Positions 47,068-55,624 of a DNA stretch of 63,892 bases are shown piece by piece. Both the position numbers and the translations under genes were made by a program. The notes below the pieces were generated by a model. That model saw only the letters and a program-made list of their open reading frames with translations. It was not told the DNA's origin and did no database searches. Source of the stretch: Planctomycetaceae bacterium (lineage in GTDB: Bacteria > Planctomycetota > Phycisphaerae > Phycisphaerales > UBA1924); the NCBI GenBank assembly GCA_021294835.1, contig JAJTDF010000009.1, positions 1 to 63,892 of the forward strand, read 5' to 3'. The stretch's first letter is position 1; each line of letters begins with the position of its first letter.

Positions 47068-48639
47068 TCACCGCAGCCGAATCGTCCCGATGATGTTCAT
47101 GTTCCCGCGCCGGTACACCACCCGCGCCAGGCCCGAGCGATCCACCTCTTCCATGGCCCGGCGGAAGCCCTCCACATCATTCACGCGGATGCGGTTGATC
47201 TGCAGCAGAATGTCATCCGGCTGCAGGCCCAGTTCGGCGCCGGCGCTGTTCGGGTTCACGTCAGTCACAATCACCCCTGTCGCCCGCCGGTCGCCCAGCC
47301 GCTCCTGGGCCTGATCGGGCGTCAGCAACTGCACGCCCACGCCCAGCGGGTTGGTCGCCGGGGCCACCTGCCCCGCCGCCGCCAGCGCCTGGTCGCGATT
47401 GCCCAGCGTCACCGACTTGCTCTTGGTTTCGCCGGCGCGGTTGAGCTTCACCTCCACCGTCCGGCCCGGCGGCGTCACGCCGATGATCGACCGCAGCGTC
47501 TCCATGTTCGGCGTCGGCCGCCCGTTCACTTCGGTGATCACGTCCTCCACCGCCAGCCCTGCGCTCTCCGCCGGGCTGCCCGTGGTCACGTCGGTTACCA
47601 GCACGCCCTGCGTGCCGTTCAGCCCCAGCGACTTGGCCGTGTTCTCATCCAGGTTCTGCATCGACACGCCCAGCCACCCGCGCTCCACCTTGCCGTTGCT
47701 GACCAGTTGCTCCTTGATCCCCGCCGCCAGGTTGCTCGGGATCGCAAACCCGATGCCCATGTACCCGCCGGACCGCGAGAAGATCGCCGTGTTGATGCCG
47801 ATCACCTCGCCCCGCAGGTTCACCAGCGGCCCGCCCGAGTTGCCGGGGTTGATCGCCGCGTCGGTCTGCAGGAAGTCCTCAAACCGCACCGCCTGCCCGT
47901 TGCCGGCGGAATCAATCTGCCGGCCCTTGGCCGAGATGATCCCCGAGGTCACCGACTGGCTGAGCTGGAACGGGTTGCCGATCGCCAGCACCCACTCGCC
48001 CACGTTCACCTTGTCGCTGTCGCCCAGCTTGGCGAACGCCATCGTGCCCGAGGGCTCGACCTTCAGCACGCCCACGTCGGTCGCCGGGTCGGTGCCCACC
48101 ACCTTCGCTTCCATCGTCCGCCCGTCGGCAAAGCTCACCCGCACCTCGCGGGCGTCTTCAATCACGTGGTTGTTGGTCAGGATGTACCCGTCGGCCGAGA
48201 TCACCACGCCCGAGCCGAAGCTCTGGCTCTCAGGCATCCGCATCGGCCCCTGCGGCTCGCCGAACGGGTCGCCGAAGAAGCGCCGGAAGAACTCATCCTG
48301 CGGAGACATGTTCGGCTGCTGCTGCCGCTGGCCCCCGCGCCGGACTTCCCCGCCCTTGGTCGCGGTGATGTTCACCACCGCCGGCGTGACCTCCTTGGCC
48401 ACTTTCTGGAACGCCGCCGAGAAGCCCATGGCGTGCTGCACGTCCGGATCGCCGGCCAGACCGCTGGCCGCCGGCTGGGAACTGGAGGCCAGCTCAGTGC
48501 TCGAGGCCCAGGCCGCCGTCGGCGCTTCACGCAACGCCAGTCCGGCCACCGTCACGCCCCCGGCCACCGCCAGCAGCGTGACCACCGGAGAGAACCACGA
48601 CTTCATTCCGATACCGCTCCACGAAGTGTTCATAGTCAT
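47068..48639 (-). CDS. degP: DegP/HtrA-type periplasmic serine protease
   Basis: 523 residues. A signal/anchor helix (FSPVVTLLAVAGGVTVAGLAL) is followed by a trypsin-like domain with His158 (TNNHV), Asp188 (TDVGVLKV) and Ser268 (NPGNSGGP), a complete triad. The glutamine-rich region RQQQPNMSPQDEFFRRFFGDPF corresponds to the LA loop. Two PDZ domains follow (GWLGVSMQNLDEN..., GVGVQLLTPDQAQ...). It would degrade or refold misfolded envelope proteins. The start is ambiguous among ATGs at 48639, 48633 and 48606. hsp20 lies upstream on the same strand, giving a proteostasis cluster. Confidence 0.94.
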   Translation of the reverse strand: MTMNTSWSGIGMKSWFSPVVTLLAVAGGVTVAGLALREAPTAAWASSTELASSSQPAASGLAGDPDVQHAMGFSAAFQKVAKEVTPAVVNITATKGGEVRRGGQRQQQPNMSPQDEFFRRFFGDPFGEPQGPMRMPESQSFGSGVVISADGYILTNNHVIEDAREVRVSFADGRTMEAKVVGTDPATDVGVLKVEPSGTMAFAKLGDSDKVNVGEWVLAIGNPFQLSQSVTSGIISAKGRQIDSAGNGQAVRFEDFLQTDAAINPGNSGGPLVNLRGEVIGINTAIFSRSGGYMGIGFAIPSNLAAGIKEQLVSNGKVERGWLGVSMQNLDENTAKSLGLNGTQGVLVTDVTTGSPAESAGLAVEDVITEVNGRPTPNMETLRSIIGVTPPGRTVEVKLNRAGETKSKSVTLGNRDQALAAAGQVAPATNPLGVGVQLLTPDQAQERLGDRRATGVIVTDVNPNSAGAELGLQPDDILLQINRIRVNDVEGFRRAMEEVDRSGLARVVYRRGNMNIIGTIRLR

Positions 48640-49108
48640 CAGTCTCCGACACGATGCGCCGCCGACGCCGATCCGGCCGTCGACCGTTCACACCTGCACC
48701 CCGCCGCACTGCACCGCCCGCCGCCGCCCGGCCACACGCTTCGCCGGCCGCCCTGCGGGCTCATTGCGGGTACGACCGTCCCCGGCCGCCCGTTCGCGCC
48801 CTCCCCCCGCCAGACAGTCCATGACCCTGACTGGGCCCTCTTGGCCGCCCTTTTTATTCCGGACTTGCCCTGCCCGTCGCCCCGCAGGCCCGGCCCCGCC
48901 CCCCGCTCGCCCGCCCGCGCCCCCCTCGCGCCGGCCCGTCCGCCCGCTGTGGCACCCCCGCGTCTGCGCCCGGCCCAAAAACAGGACACAGCGGCGAAGG
49001 CCACCGCTGCATCCCAGGGAGAGAGAGAGAGACAACATTCATCGATGCGACTGGTCCGGTCCGACGGTTCCGCCCCGTTCGGCGAAGTTCATGGCCGAAC
49101 GCGGAGGC
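48640..49108. other. Gene-free spacer between hsp20 and degP
   Basis: 469 bp. No convincing gene on either strand. It includes a GAGAGAGAGAGAGA run (about 49020-49033) and an inverted repeat GTTCGGC/GCCGAAC (about 49078-49098), which could end hsp20 transcription but lacks a T-tract. Confidence 0.45.
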
Positions 49109-49579
49109 TCAGCCCCCCGCGATCGACACCTTGCGGGCCGCCGTCGCCGCCGTCCGGGGCAGGCGAAGCGTCAGCACGCCGTGCTCCAGCCGCGCCGTCA
49201 CGCCCGCCTGATCGATGTCCTCCGCGAAGCGGAAGCTCCGCGTGAACTCGCCGCGGCGGCGTTCCTGCCGCAGCACCGCGGGCGAAGGCGTGTCGGCCTG
49301 GGCCGGTTCGGCGGGCTTGCCGCTCACCGTCAGCGTCTTCTCGTGCACCGTCACATCCAGTTCCGACAGCCGGTAGCCCGGCAGATCCATCACCACCGTG
49401 AAGCCCTGCTCATCACCGAGCACATCCACCGCCGGCTTGAAGGCCGCCGGCGCTTCGCCGTTGCCGCTCATCAGCGAGTCAAAGACGTTCTCAAACTCCT
49501 TGAGCAGCCCGGCCGGGCCTGCGCTCATCGGGAAGGCCGCCACACCAGGACGAACGCTGCAAGAACGGGGAAGCATCAT
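49109..49579 (-). CDS. Small heat-shock protein, Hsp20/alpha-crystallin family
   Basis: 156 residues. ATG at 49579 with AAGGAG 5 bases upstream. The alpha-crystallin domain runs from FKPAVDVLGDEQGFTVVMDLPG through LDVTVHEKTLTVSG, RRGEFTRSFRF and the signature GVLTLRLPRT. The N-terminal 50 residues include LLKEFENVFDSLMSG. It should hold unfolded proteins for DnaK/DnaJ. It is divergent from a DnaJ-type gene. No CIRCE operator is visible in the spacer. Confidence 0.93.
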   Translation of the reverse strand: MMLPRSCSVRPGVAAFPMSAGPAGLLKEFENVFDSLMSGNGEAPAAFKPAVDVLGDEQGFTVVMDLPGYRLSELDVTVHEKTLTVSGKPAEPAQADTPSPAVLRQERRRGEFTRSFRFAEDIDQAGVTARLEHGVLTLRLPRTAATAARKVSIAGG

Positions 49580-50102
49580 CAATCTCCTTGAACTGTCCGT
49601 GTCAGTCACGTGTGCCGCGTTGGCTCACGCCCGCCCGCCCGCTGCGTGGTGCAGCCGGTCGCTCGGGCGTGTTGCCGGAGCCATAGACAAACCCCGTGCC
49701 ACACCGCCTCAGCCGCCCTGGCAACGCAGAATCGCCATCCGGTCCGCACACACCCACCCCGATCCGGCCACCGCCGCCGCCTGCCTGCCGCGGTTTGGCA
49801 GTCCGCCGCCTGCACGCCCGACAGCCCGCCGGTGCCAACCTGGCAGCGAACGCCCGGTTGGCAAACGCCCGTTCGGTGTCCGGGCCGCCATGCCGCGGGC
49901 CCGCCGTGCCCGGCGACGGCCCTCGTCCTCGCCGGGGCCGCGTTTTCAGGGCCCCCGGCAGGCCGCACTACGCTGGCACGCCGTTTGGATGTACCCCAGG
50001 GGGTGCTGTGAGGGGGGGCTGTGAGGGGGGGGCTGTGAGGGGGTTGCTGCGCCCGGATGTTCCGGCCCGGCCGCCCGTCGGGACCAGGGAAGGATCGCGA
50101 CC
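49580..50102. other. Divergent spacer between hsp20 and the DnaJ-type gene
   Basis: 523 bp without a credible gene. It is C/G-rich and holds the expected divergent promoters, but I see no heat-shock promoter or CIRCE palindrome. A guanine-tract repeat at 49999-50043 is described separately. Confidence 0.45.
49999..50043 (+). repeat. Tandem CTGTGA + G-tract repeat (G-quadruplex-prone)
   Basis: Three CTGTGA units (50006, 50019, 50033) are each followed by a run of 5-8 guanines, and a further G5 precedes the first. This gives four guanine tracts separated by 6-8 bases on the plus strand, ending about 60 bp before the DnaJ-type start codon. Confidence 0.8.
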
Positions 50103-51107
50103 GTGGAGTTTCAGGACTACTACGCCACCTTGGGAGTCTCCCGCACGGCCACCGCCGAGGAGATCCAGCGCGCGTACCGCCAACTCGCCCGCGAGCACCA
50201 CCCCGATGTCGCCAAGGCCCCGGGCTCGGCCGAACGCTTCAAGCGTGCCGCCGAGGCGTACGAGGTCCTCAAGGACCCCGAGAAGCGGGCGCTCTACGAC
50301 AAGTACGGGGCCGACTACAAGGCCGGCCAGCAGTTCGATGCCGCCGCCGCTTCGGGGGCCGGGGGCTGGGGGCCGTTCTCCTCCGGCTCGGGCCGCCGCT
50401 CCGGGCGCCGCAGCGCCCGCTCCCAGCGGGCGGGCGGAGCCCAGCCGGGCCATGCCGGTCCCGGCGGCTTCGACGGCTTCGGCGACGGCTTCTCCGACTT
50501 CTTCCACAGCATGTTCGGCGGCATGCCCGCCGGCGGCTTCACGCCCGACCCGCACGGCCAGTCCCCGCGGGCCGACGCTGCCGAGCACCACGAACTCACC
50601 GTCCCGCTCCTCTCCGCCGTCCGGGGCGGCAGCCGCGTGATCACCATCACCGACCCCGACGGCTCGCAGCGAACCGTGACCATGAAGGTCCCCGCCGGCA
50701 GCCGCACCGGCGACATCGTCCGCCTCAAAGGCCAGGGCCACCGCGGCCGCGACCTCCACCTGAAACTGAACCTTGTCGCCGATGGGCCGTACCGGCTGGC
50801 AGAGAACGCCGCCGACGTGGTGATGGACCTGCCCATCACCGCGTGGGACGCCATGCTCGGCGCCAAGGTGGCCGTCGCCCTGCCCTCCGGGGGCGAGGGC
50901 TCGGTGACCATCCCCCCCGGGGCCGGCAGCGGCGCCCGCCTGCGGCTGCGAGGGCACGGCCTGCCCGCCCGTCACGGAGCCAAAGCCGCCGCCGCCGGCG
51001 ATCTGCTGCTGGAAGTGCGCGTCACCGTCCCGCGTCAACTCACCGAGCAGCAGCAGGCGCTCGTCCGGCAACTGCGCGAGCAGTGCCCTTACGACCCGCG
51101 GGGCTGA
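50103..51107 (+). CDS. DnaJ-type co-chaperone (CbpA class)
   Basis: 334 residues. J domain at 1-70 with the HPD triad at residues 33-35 ([10 protein letters not shown]) and [18 protein letters not shown] glycine/serine/arginine-rich linker with [19 protein letters not shown] spans about 80-150. A DnaJ C-terminal substrate-binding domain follows ([38 protein letters not shown]). There is no CxxCxGxG zinc finger, so it is CbpA/class II rather than DnaJ. It stimulates DnaK and delivers substrates. GTG start at 50103 after AGGGAAGGA. The divergent neighbour is hsp20. Confidence 0.92.
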   Translation: MEFQDYYATLGVSRTATAEEIQRAYRQLAREHHPDVAKAPGSAERFKRAAEAYEVLKDPEKRALYDKYGADYKAGQQFDAAAASGAGGWGPFSSGSGRRSGRRSARSQRAGGAQPGHAGPGGFDGFGDGFSDFFHSMFGGMPAGGFTPDPHGQSPRADAAEHHELTVPLLSAVRGGSRVITITDPDGSQRTVTMKVPAGSRTGDIVRLKGQGHRGRDLHLKLNLVADGPYRLAENAADVVMDLPITAWDAMLGAKVAVALPSGGEGSVTIPPGAGSGARLRLRGHGLPARHGAKAAAAGDLLLEVRVTVPRQLTEQQQALVRQLREQCPYDPRG

Positions 51108-51192
51108 AAACCGCCCGGCGACCGTCCTTCCCGCCTTGCGTCCCCCGCCGCGTTACCATCCCGGCGGGTGATGTGTTTCGGAGGTGTTCACC

Positions 51193-51894
51193 ATGGTGTT
51201 TGATCCGCTCTATTTCCTGATCGTCGGTCCGGCCATGCTCCTGGCCCTGTGGGCGCAGTTCAAGGTCAAGGGCACCTTCGCCCGGGCCAGCCAGGTGCCC
51301 GTCCGCACCGGCATCAACGGGGCCGAGGCCACGCGCCGCCTGCTCCGCCTCAACGGCATCAACAACGTCGGCATCGAGATGGTCCCCGGCACCCTCTCCG
51401 ACCACTACGACCCGCGCGCCAAGATGCTCCGCCTCAGCGAGGATGTGTACCACGGCCGCTCCCTGGCCGCCGTCGGCATCGCCGCCCACGAGGTCGGGCA
51501 CGCCATCCAGGACCAGCAGCGATACGGCCCGCTGGTCATCCGCAACGGTCTGGTGCCGCTGGCCTCCGTCGGCGGCAACCTCTCCATGATCCTCATCATG
51601 GTCGGCATGGTCCTGGCCGGCGCCGGCACCGTGCTGGGTAAGGGGCTGCTGTTCGCGGGCATCGGTCTGTTCAGCCTCACCGTGCTGTTCCAGTTGATCA
51701 ACCTCCCGGTGGAGTTCGACGCCTCCAACCGCGCCAAGGCCCAGCTCATCGAGGCCGGCATCGTCACCCCCGACGAAATGCAGCCCATCCGCAGCGTGCT
51801 CTCCGCCGCCGCCATGACCTACGTCGCCGCCACCATCACCGCCGTCCTTACCCTGATCTACTTCGTGCTGCGGGCCTCCCAAAGCCGACAGTGA
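51193..51894 (+). CDS. Membrane zinc metallopeptidase, YugP-like
   Basis: 233 residues. ATG at 51193 with GGAGGTG 6-7 bases upstream. It has an N-terminal helix, then the family blocks VRTGINGAEATRRLLRLNGINNV, LSDHYDPRAKMLRLSEDVYHGRSLAAVGIAAHEVGHAIQ containing the zinc motif HEVGH, and three further helices (e.g. LSMILIMVGMVLAGAGTVLG). The conserved LPVEFDASNRAKAQL follows. Probably a membrane-embedded protease of unknown substrate. It is 30 bp upstream of copA and likely co-transcribed. Confidence 0.9.
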   Translation: MVFDPLYFLIVGPAMLLALWAQFKVKGTFARASQVPVRTGINGAEATRRLLRLNGINNVGIEMVPGTLSDHYDPRAKMLRLSEDVYHGRSLAAVGIAAHEVGHAIQDQQRYGPLVIRNGLVPLASVGGNLSMILIMVGMVLAGAGTVLGKGLLFAGIGLFSLTVLFQLINLPVEFDASNRAKAQLIEAGIVTPDEMQPIRSVLSAAAMTYVAATITAVLTLIYFVLRASQSRQ

Positions 51895-51924
51895 CCGCCA
51901 GGAGGGGCCAGCTCTGGCTCCGTC

Positions 51925-54297
51925 ATGACCCAACGACTGGAACTGGCCATCTCCGGCATGCACTGCGGCGCCTGCGTGGCGCATGTCGAGAAGGCCCTCC
52001 GCAAACTCCCCGGCGTGCACGACGCCGCCGTCAACCTCGCCACCTCCAAGGGCGTGGTCAGCTTCGACCCCGCCTCGATCACCCCCGAGCAGATCTTCCA
52101 CGCCGTCACCCACGCCGGCTACCAGCCGGCCCAGGTCGCCGTCCTCCCCGCCGCCGGGGCAGCCGTTGCCGTCTCCGCCGGTCCCGCCGTCGCCCAGTCT
52201 GCCCCCGGCACCCCGATTGCGCCCCGCAGCACGCTCCCGCCCGAGGCCGCCGCCTGGCGTCGCCGCTTCCTCGCCGGCCTCCTGCCCGGGCTGGTCGTCT
52301 CCGTCCTGGGCATGGGCTTCATGGTCCTCTGGAGCGGCTGGATCCAGGCCCCCATCGCCGTCGTCATGCTCCTGACCCTCGGCCGCCCCTTCATCGCCGG
52401 AGCGCTCGCCGGCCTCCGCCGGGGTCGCCTGGACATGGACGCGCTCATCGCCTGCGGCACCCTCGCCGCCACCGGCTGGAGCCTGGCCGAACTGCTCCGC
52501 GTCACCCTCGCCCCCGCCGACACCGCCGGGCCGCTCTGGGGCCGCCACGTCCATCTCTACTTCGACTCCGCCGCCGCCATCCTGGTGCTCATTGCCCTCG
52601 GCAAGCACCTCGAGGCCCGCGCCCGCTGGTCGGCCAGCCGCGCCATCACCGGTCTGGCCGAACTGGCCCCCGAAACCGCCGAACGCCGCACCCCGCAGGG
52701 CGACTGGCAGTCCGTGCCCGCCGCGGCACTGGCCGTCGGCGACGTGGTGCTGGTGCGTCCCGGCGGCCGCATCCCCGCCGACGGCTTGGTGGTCCCCGGC
52801 GACGGCGCCGGCCGCTCGGAAGTCGACGAGTCGCTGGTCACCGGCGAGAGCATGCCCGTCGCCAAGGCCCCGGGCGATTCGGTCGTCGCCGGCACGCTCA
52901 ACCTCACCGGCGCCCTGCTGGTCGCCGTTGAACGCACCGGCTCCTCCAGCCTCCTCGGCCGCATCGCCGATCTGGTCGAACGCGCCCAACTCAGCAAGTC
53001 CCGCATCCAGCGCACCGCCGACGCGGTGGCCGGCGTCTTTGTGCCCATCGTGCTGCTGCTCGCTCTTGGCTCGCTCGTGGGCTGGGGCCTGCTCGGGCAC
53101 GACTGGTCCCGCGCCATTCAGGCCGCCGTCTCGGTGCTCATCGTCGCCTGTCCCTGCGCCCTGGGCCTGGCCGTGCCCACCGCCGTCATGGTCGGCACTG
53201 GCCTGGGTGCCCGTCACGGCATCGTGATCAAAGACGCTGCCGCCATCGAGCGTGCCGGCCGCCTGACCACCGTGGTGCTCGACAAAACCGGCACCCTCAC
53301 CCTCGGCCGCCCGGGCCTGGTCGAACTCCACTCCGTCAGCGCCGGCATGGACGAGGCCGAGGCCCTCCGCCTGGCCGTCGCCGTTGAATTGGTCAGCGAG
53401 CACCCCATCGCCGCCGCCATCACCGCCGCCGCCCGCCAGCGGGGCGTGCCGCTGGCCGCCGGCCGGCAGTTCACCAGCCACCCCGGACTTGGCGCATCGG
53501 CCACCGTCGAGGGCGTCCGCGTCTTCGTCGGCCGGCCCGAGCACGCCGCCGACTTCGCCCGCCACAGTGCCCGGATCGCTGAACTTCGCGCCCGGGGCCT
53601 CACCGTCGTCGGCCTGATCGAGGGCCAGGGCGATCTCTCCGCCCCCACCGGCGTGCTGCGCGCCCTGCTGGCCGTCCGCGACCGCCTCCGCCCCGGCGCC
53701 CGCGAGGCCGTCGCCCAGTTGCACGCCCTGGGCCTGCGCACCGTCATGCTCACCGGCGACCAGCCCGAGGCCGCCCAGGCTGTCGCCTCCGAAGCCGGTA
53801 TCGACACCGTCATCGCCGGCGTTCGCCCCGAAGGCAAGCACGCCGCCATCGCGCAGCTCAAGTCCGCCGGCGGCGTCGTCGCCATGGTCGGCGACGGCGT
53901 CAACGACGCCGCCGCCCTCGCCGAGGCCGACGTGGGCTTCGCCGTGCTGAGCATCGACGGCACCTCCGGCACCGCCATCGCCGCCGACGCCGGCCACGTG
54001 GTCCTGCTGGCCGCACCCACGGCGAACTCGGCCTCCTCCGACGCGTCCGTCGCCGAAGACGCCGCCGCCTCCGCCGGCGGCCTGAACTCCCTGCCCAAGG
54101 CCGTCCGCCTCTCCCGCGCCATGATGCGTCGCATCCACACCGGCCTGTTCTGGGCCTTCGCCTATAACGCCGCTCTGCTCCCCGTCGCCGCCGCCGGCTG
54201 GCTGAACCCCATGCTCGCCGCCCTGGCCATGAGCCTCTCATCGGTCAGCGTGGTCGCCAACGCACTGTGGCTCCGCCGCGTCAACCTCGCCGGCTGA
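51925..54297 (+). CDS. copA: Copper-translocating P1B-type ATPase
   Basis: 790 residues. The N-terminal HMA domain binds metal through Cys14 and Cys17 (GMHCGACVAHVEKAL). Transmembrane metal site CPC at 409-411 (VACPCALGLAVPTA), phosphorylated Asp453 in DKTGTLT, nucleotide-domain SEHPIAAAI, and GDGVNDAAAL are present. YN in AFAYNAALLPVAAAG and MSLSS in the last helix are the Cu(I)-type signatures. It should export copper using ATP. About 20 extra residues (APTANSASSDASVAEDAAAS) sit between the hinge region and helix 7, and another small insertion lies near residue 565. A short hairpin lies between AGGAGGGG and the ATG. Confidence 0.94.
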   Translation: MTQRLELAISGMHCGACVAHVEKALRKLPGVHDAAVNLATSKGVVSFDPASITPEQIFHAVTHAGYQPAQVAVLPAAGAAVAVSAGPAVAQSAPGTPIAPRSTLPPEAAAWRRRFLAGLLPGLVVSVLGMGFMVLWSGWIQAPIAVVMLLTLGRPFIAGALAGLRRGRLDMDALIACGTLAATGWSLAELLRVTLAPADTAGPLWGRHVHLYFDSAAAILVLIALGKHLEARARWSASRAITGLAELAPETAERRTPQGDWQSVPAAALAVGDVVLVRPGGRIPADGLVVPGDGAGRSEVDESLVTGESMPVAKAPGDSVVAGTLNLTGALLVAVERTGSSSLLGRIADLVERAQLSKSRIQRTADAVAGVFVPIVLLLALGSLVGWGLLGHDWSRAIQAAVSVLIVACPCALGLAVPTAVMVGTGLGARHGIVIKDAAAIERAGRLTTVVLDKTGTLTLGRPGLVELHSVSAGMDEAEALRLAVAVELVSEHPIAAAITAAARQRGVPLAAGRQFTSHPGLGASATVEGVRVFVGRPEHAADFARHSARIAELRARGLTVVGLIEGQGDLSAPTGVLRALLAVRDRLRPGAREAVAQLHALGLRTVMLTGDQPEAAQAVASEAGIDTVIAGVRPEGKHAAIAQLKSAGGVVAMVGDGVNDAAALAEADVGFAVLSIDGTSGTAIAADAGHVVLLAAPTANSASSDASVAEDAAASAGGLNSLPKAVRLSRAMMRRIHTGLFWAFAYNAALLPVAAAGWLNPMLAALAMSLSSVSVVANALWLRRVNLAG

Positions 54298-54309
54298 GCC
54301 GCCCCCCGA

Positions 54310-55449
54310 TCACCCCTTGATCTTCCCCACCAGCATCTGCGTCTTCACCTGCACCCCCTTGATCGCCGAGTCCAGCGCATCGCGGTTGGGCGCGTACTCC
54401 ATCGCCACCCGCTTGGCCACCTTCTCCTCCTTGACCAGTTCCGCAAGCGAGTACGTGAAGCTCCGCATCCCATCCGGGATCGACGAGTTGATGATCGCCG
54501 GGAAGTCCCCGTCCTGGCCCTCCTTGATGCGGTCACGCACGATCGGCGTGTTGATCAGCACCTCCGTCGCCGGCACGATGCCCACCTGCTTGCCCTCCTC
54601 GTCCACAAAGCCCTCCGCCGCCGGCAGCAGCCGCTGCGCACAGATCGCCTTCAGCGAGCTGCTCATCGCCGAGCGGATGAACCCGTGCTCCTCGATCGGG
54701 AAGAACTCCAGAATCCGGCTGAAGCTCTGGCTCGTGTCCGCCGTGTGCATCGAGGCGAACACCAGGTGCCCCGTCTCCGCCGCCTGAATCGCCGCCAGCA
54801 CCGTGTCGTGGTCGCGCATCTCGCCGATGAAGATCACGTCCGGGTCCTGCCGCACGATGTACCGCAGCGCCGACTTGTAATCCGCCACGTCAATCCCGAT
54901 CTCTCGCTGCGACACGATCGACTTCTTGTTGGTGAAGCGGAATTCCACCGGGTCCTCAACGCTGATGATGTTCTCCGCCCGCGTCGCGTTGATGTGGTCG
55001 ATCATCGACGCCGCCGTCGACGACTTACCCGACCCGGTCACCCCCACGATCAGGATCAGCCCCTCGTTGGTCTCCTCCGCCAGTTTCCGGTAGATCGGCG
55101 GCAGGTGCAGCGCCTCAAAGTTCGGAATGTCCGCCTTCACCCGACGGATGGCCGCGTGCACGTGGTTGCCGGCGCGGTACATGTTCACCCGGTAACGGTC
55201 CCCCAGTTCGTCATAGGTGGCAAAGTCCAGATCGCCGGTGGTCTCAAACCGCGACTTGAGCCGCTCGGGAATGATCGGGTCCAGCAGGTGATCCGCCTCG
55301 TCCTCGCTCAAGGCGTCCGCGTTGATCGGCCGCAGCGTGCCGTTGATGCGGTACGTCGGCGGGATGCCCACCTTGATGTGCAGGTCCGAAGCGCTCAGCT
55401 TCCGCATCGCGCCCATCAGCCGTTGGATCGTCATCGAGCCGCTCAGCAT
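54310..55449 (-). CDS. pilT: Type IV pilus retraction ATPase (PilT)
   Basis: 379 residues. The N-terminal PAS-like part has SASDLHIKVGIPPTYRINGTL. The AAA motor has Walker A GVTGSGKSS at 136-144, the Asp box SVEDPVEFRF, Walker B PDVIFIGEMRDHDT, the His box ETGHLVFASMHTADTS and the PilT-specific AIRSAM-like FIRSAMSSSLKAICAQRLLP. It would power pilus retraction. No other pilus genes are near. The gene converges with copA, with only 12 bp between the stops. Confidence 0.94.
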   Translation of the reverse strand: MLSGSMTIQRLMGAMRKLSASDLHIKVGIPPTYRINGTLRPINADALSEDEADHLLDPIIPERLKSRFETTGDLDFATYDELGDRYRVNMYRAGNHVHAAIRRVKADIPNFEALHLPPIYRKLAEETNEGLILIVGVTGSGKSSTAASMIDHINATRAENIISVEDPVEFRFTNKKSIVSQREIGIDVADYKSALRYIVRQDPDVIFIGEMRDHDTVLAAIQAAETGHLVFASMHTADTSQSFSRILEFFPIEEHGFIRSAMSSSLKAICAQRLLPAAEGFVDEEGKQVGIVPATEVLINTPIVRDRIKEGQDGDFPAIINSSIPDGMRSFTYSLAELVKEEKVAKRVAMEYAPNRDALDSAIKGVQVKTQMLVGKIKG

Positions 55450-55624
55450 CGCTTGTCCTCCGCGCCGTCACCCGAACCTCCACCCCCCTCCAACCCATCC
55501 ACCCCCTCCGCCCCCTCCGCCCCCCGCCCCGCCGGATCAGTGTACAGCCAGCCCGGTCACTTGTTGACCCTCAGGTCCACAAATGCCCCAGGTGGGGGAT
55601 CGCCTGCCCGATTTGGGTGGTTCT

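Noticed and set aside
46459-47071. Several open frames across attR on both strands
   Set aside because: Apart from the integrase tail they have no start sites, and they cross the host/element boundary, so they cannot be ancestral genes.
49045-49245. Plus-strand frame after the GAGAGA run
   Set aside because: Although GGGAGAGAGA could act as a ribosome-binding site, the frame is antisense to hsp20 and encodes proline/arginine-rich sequence.
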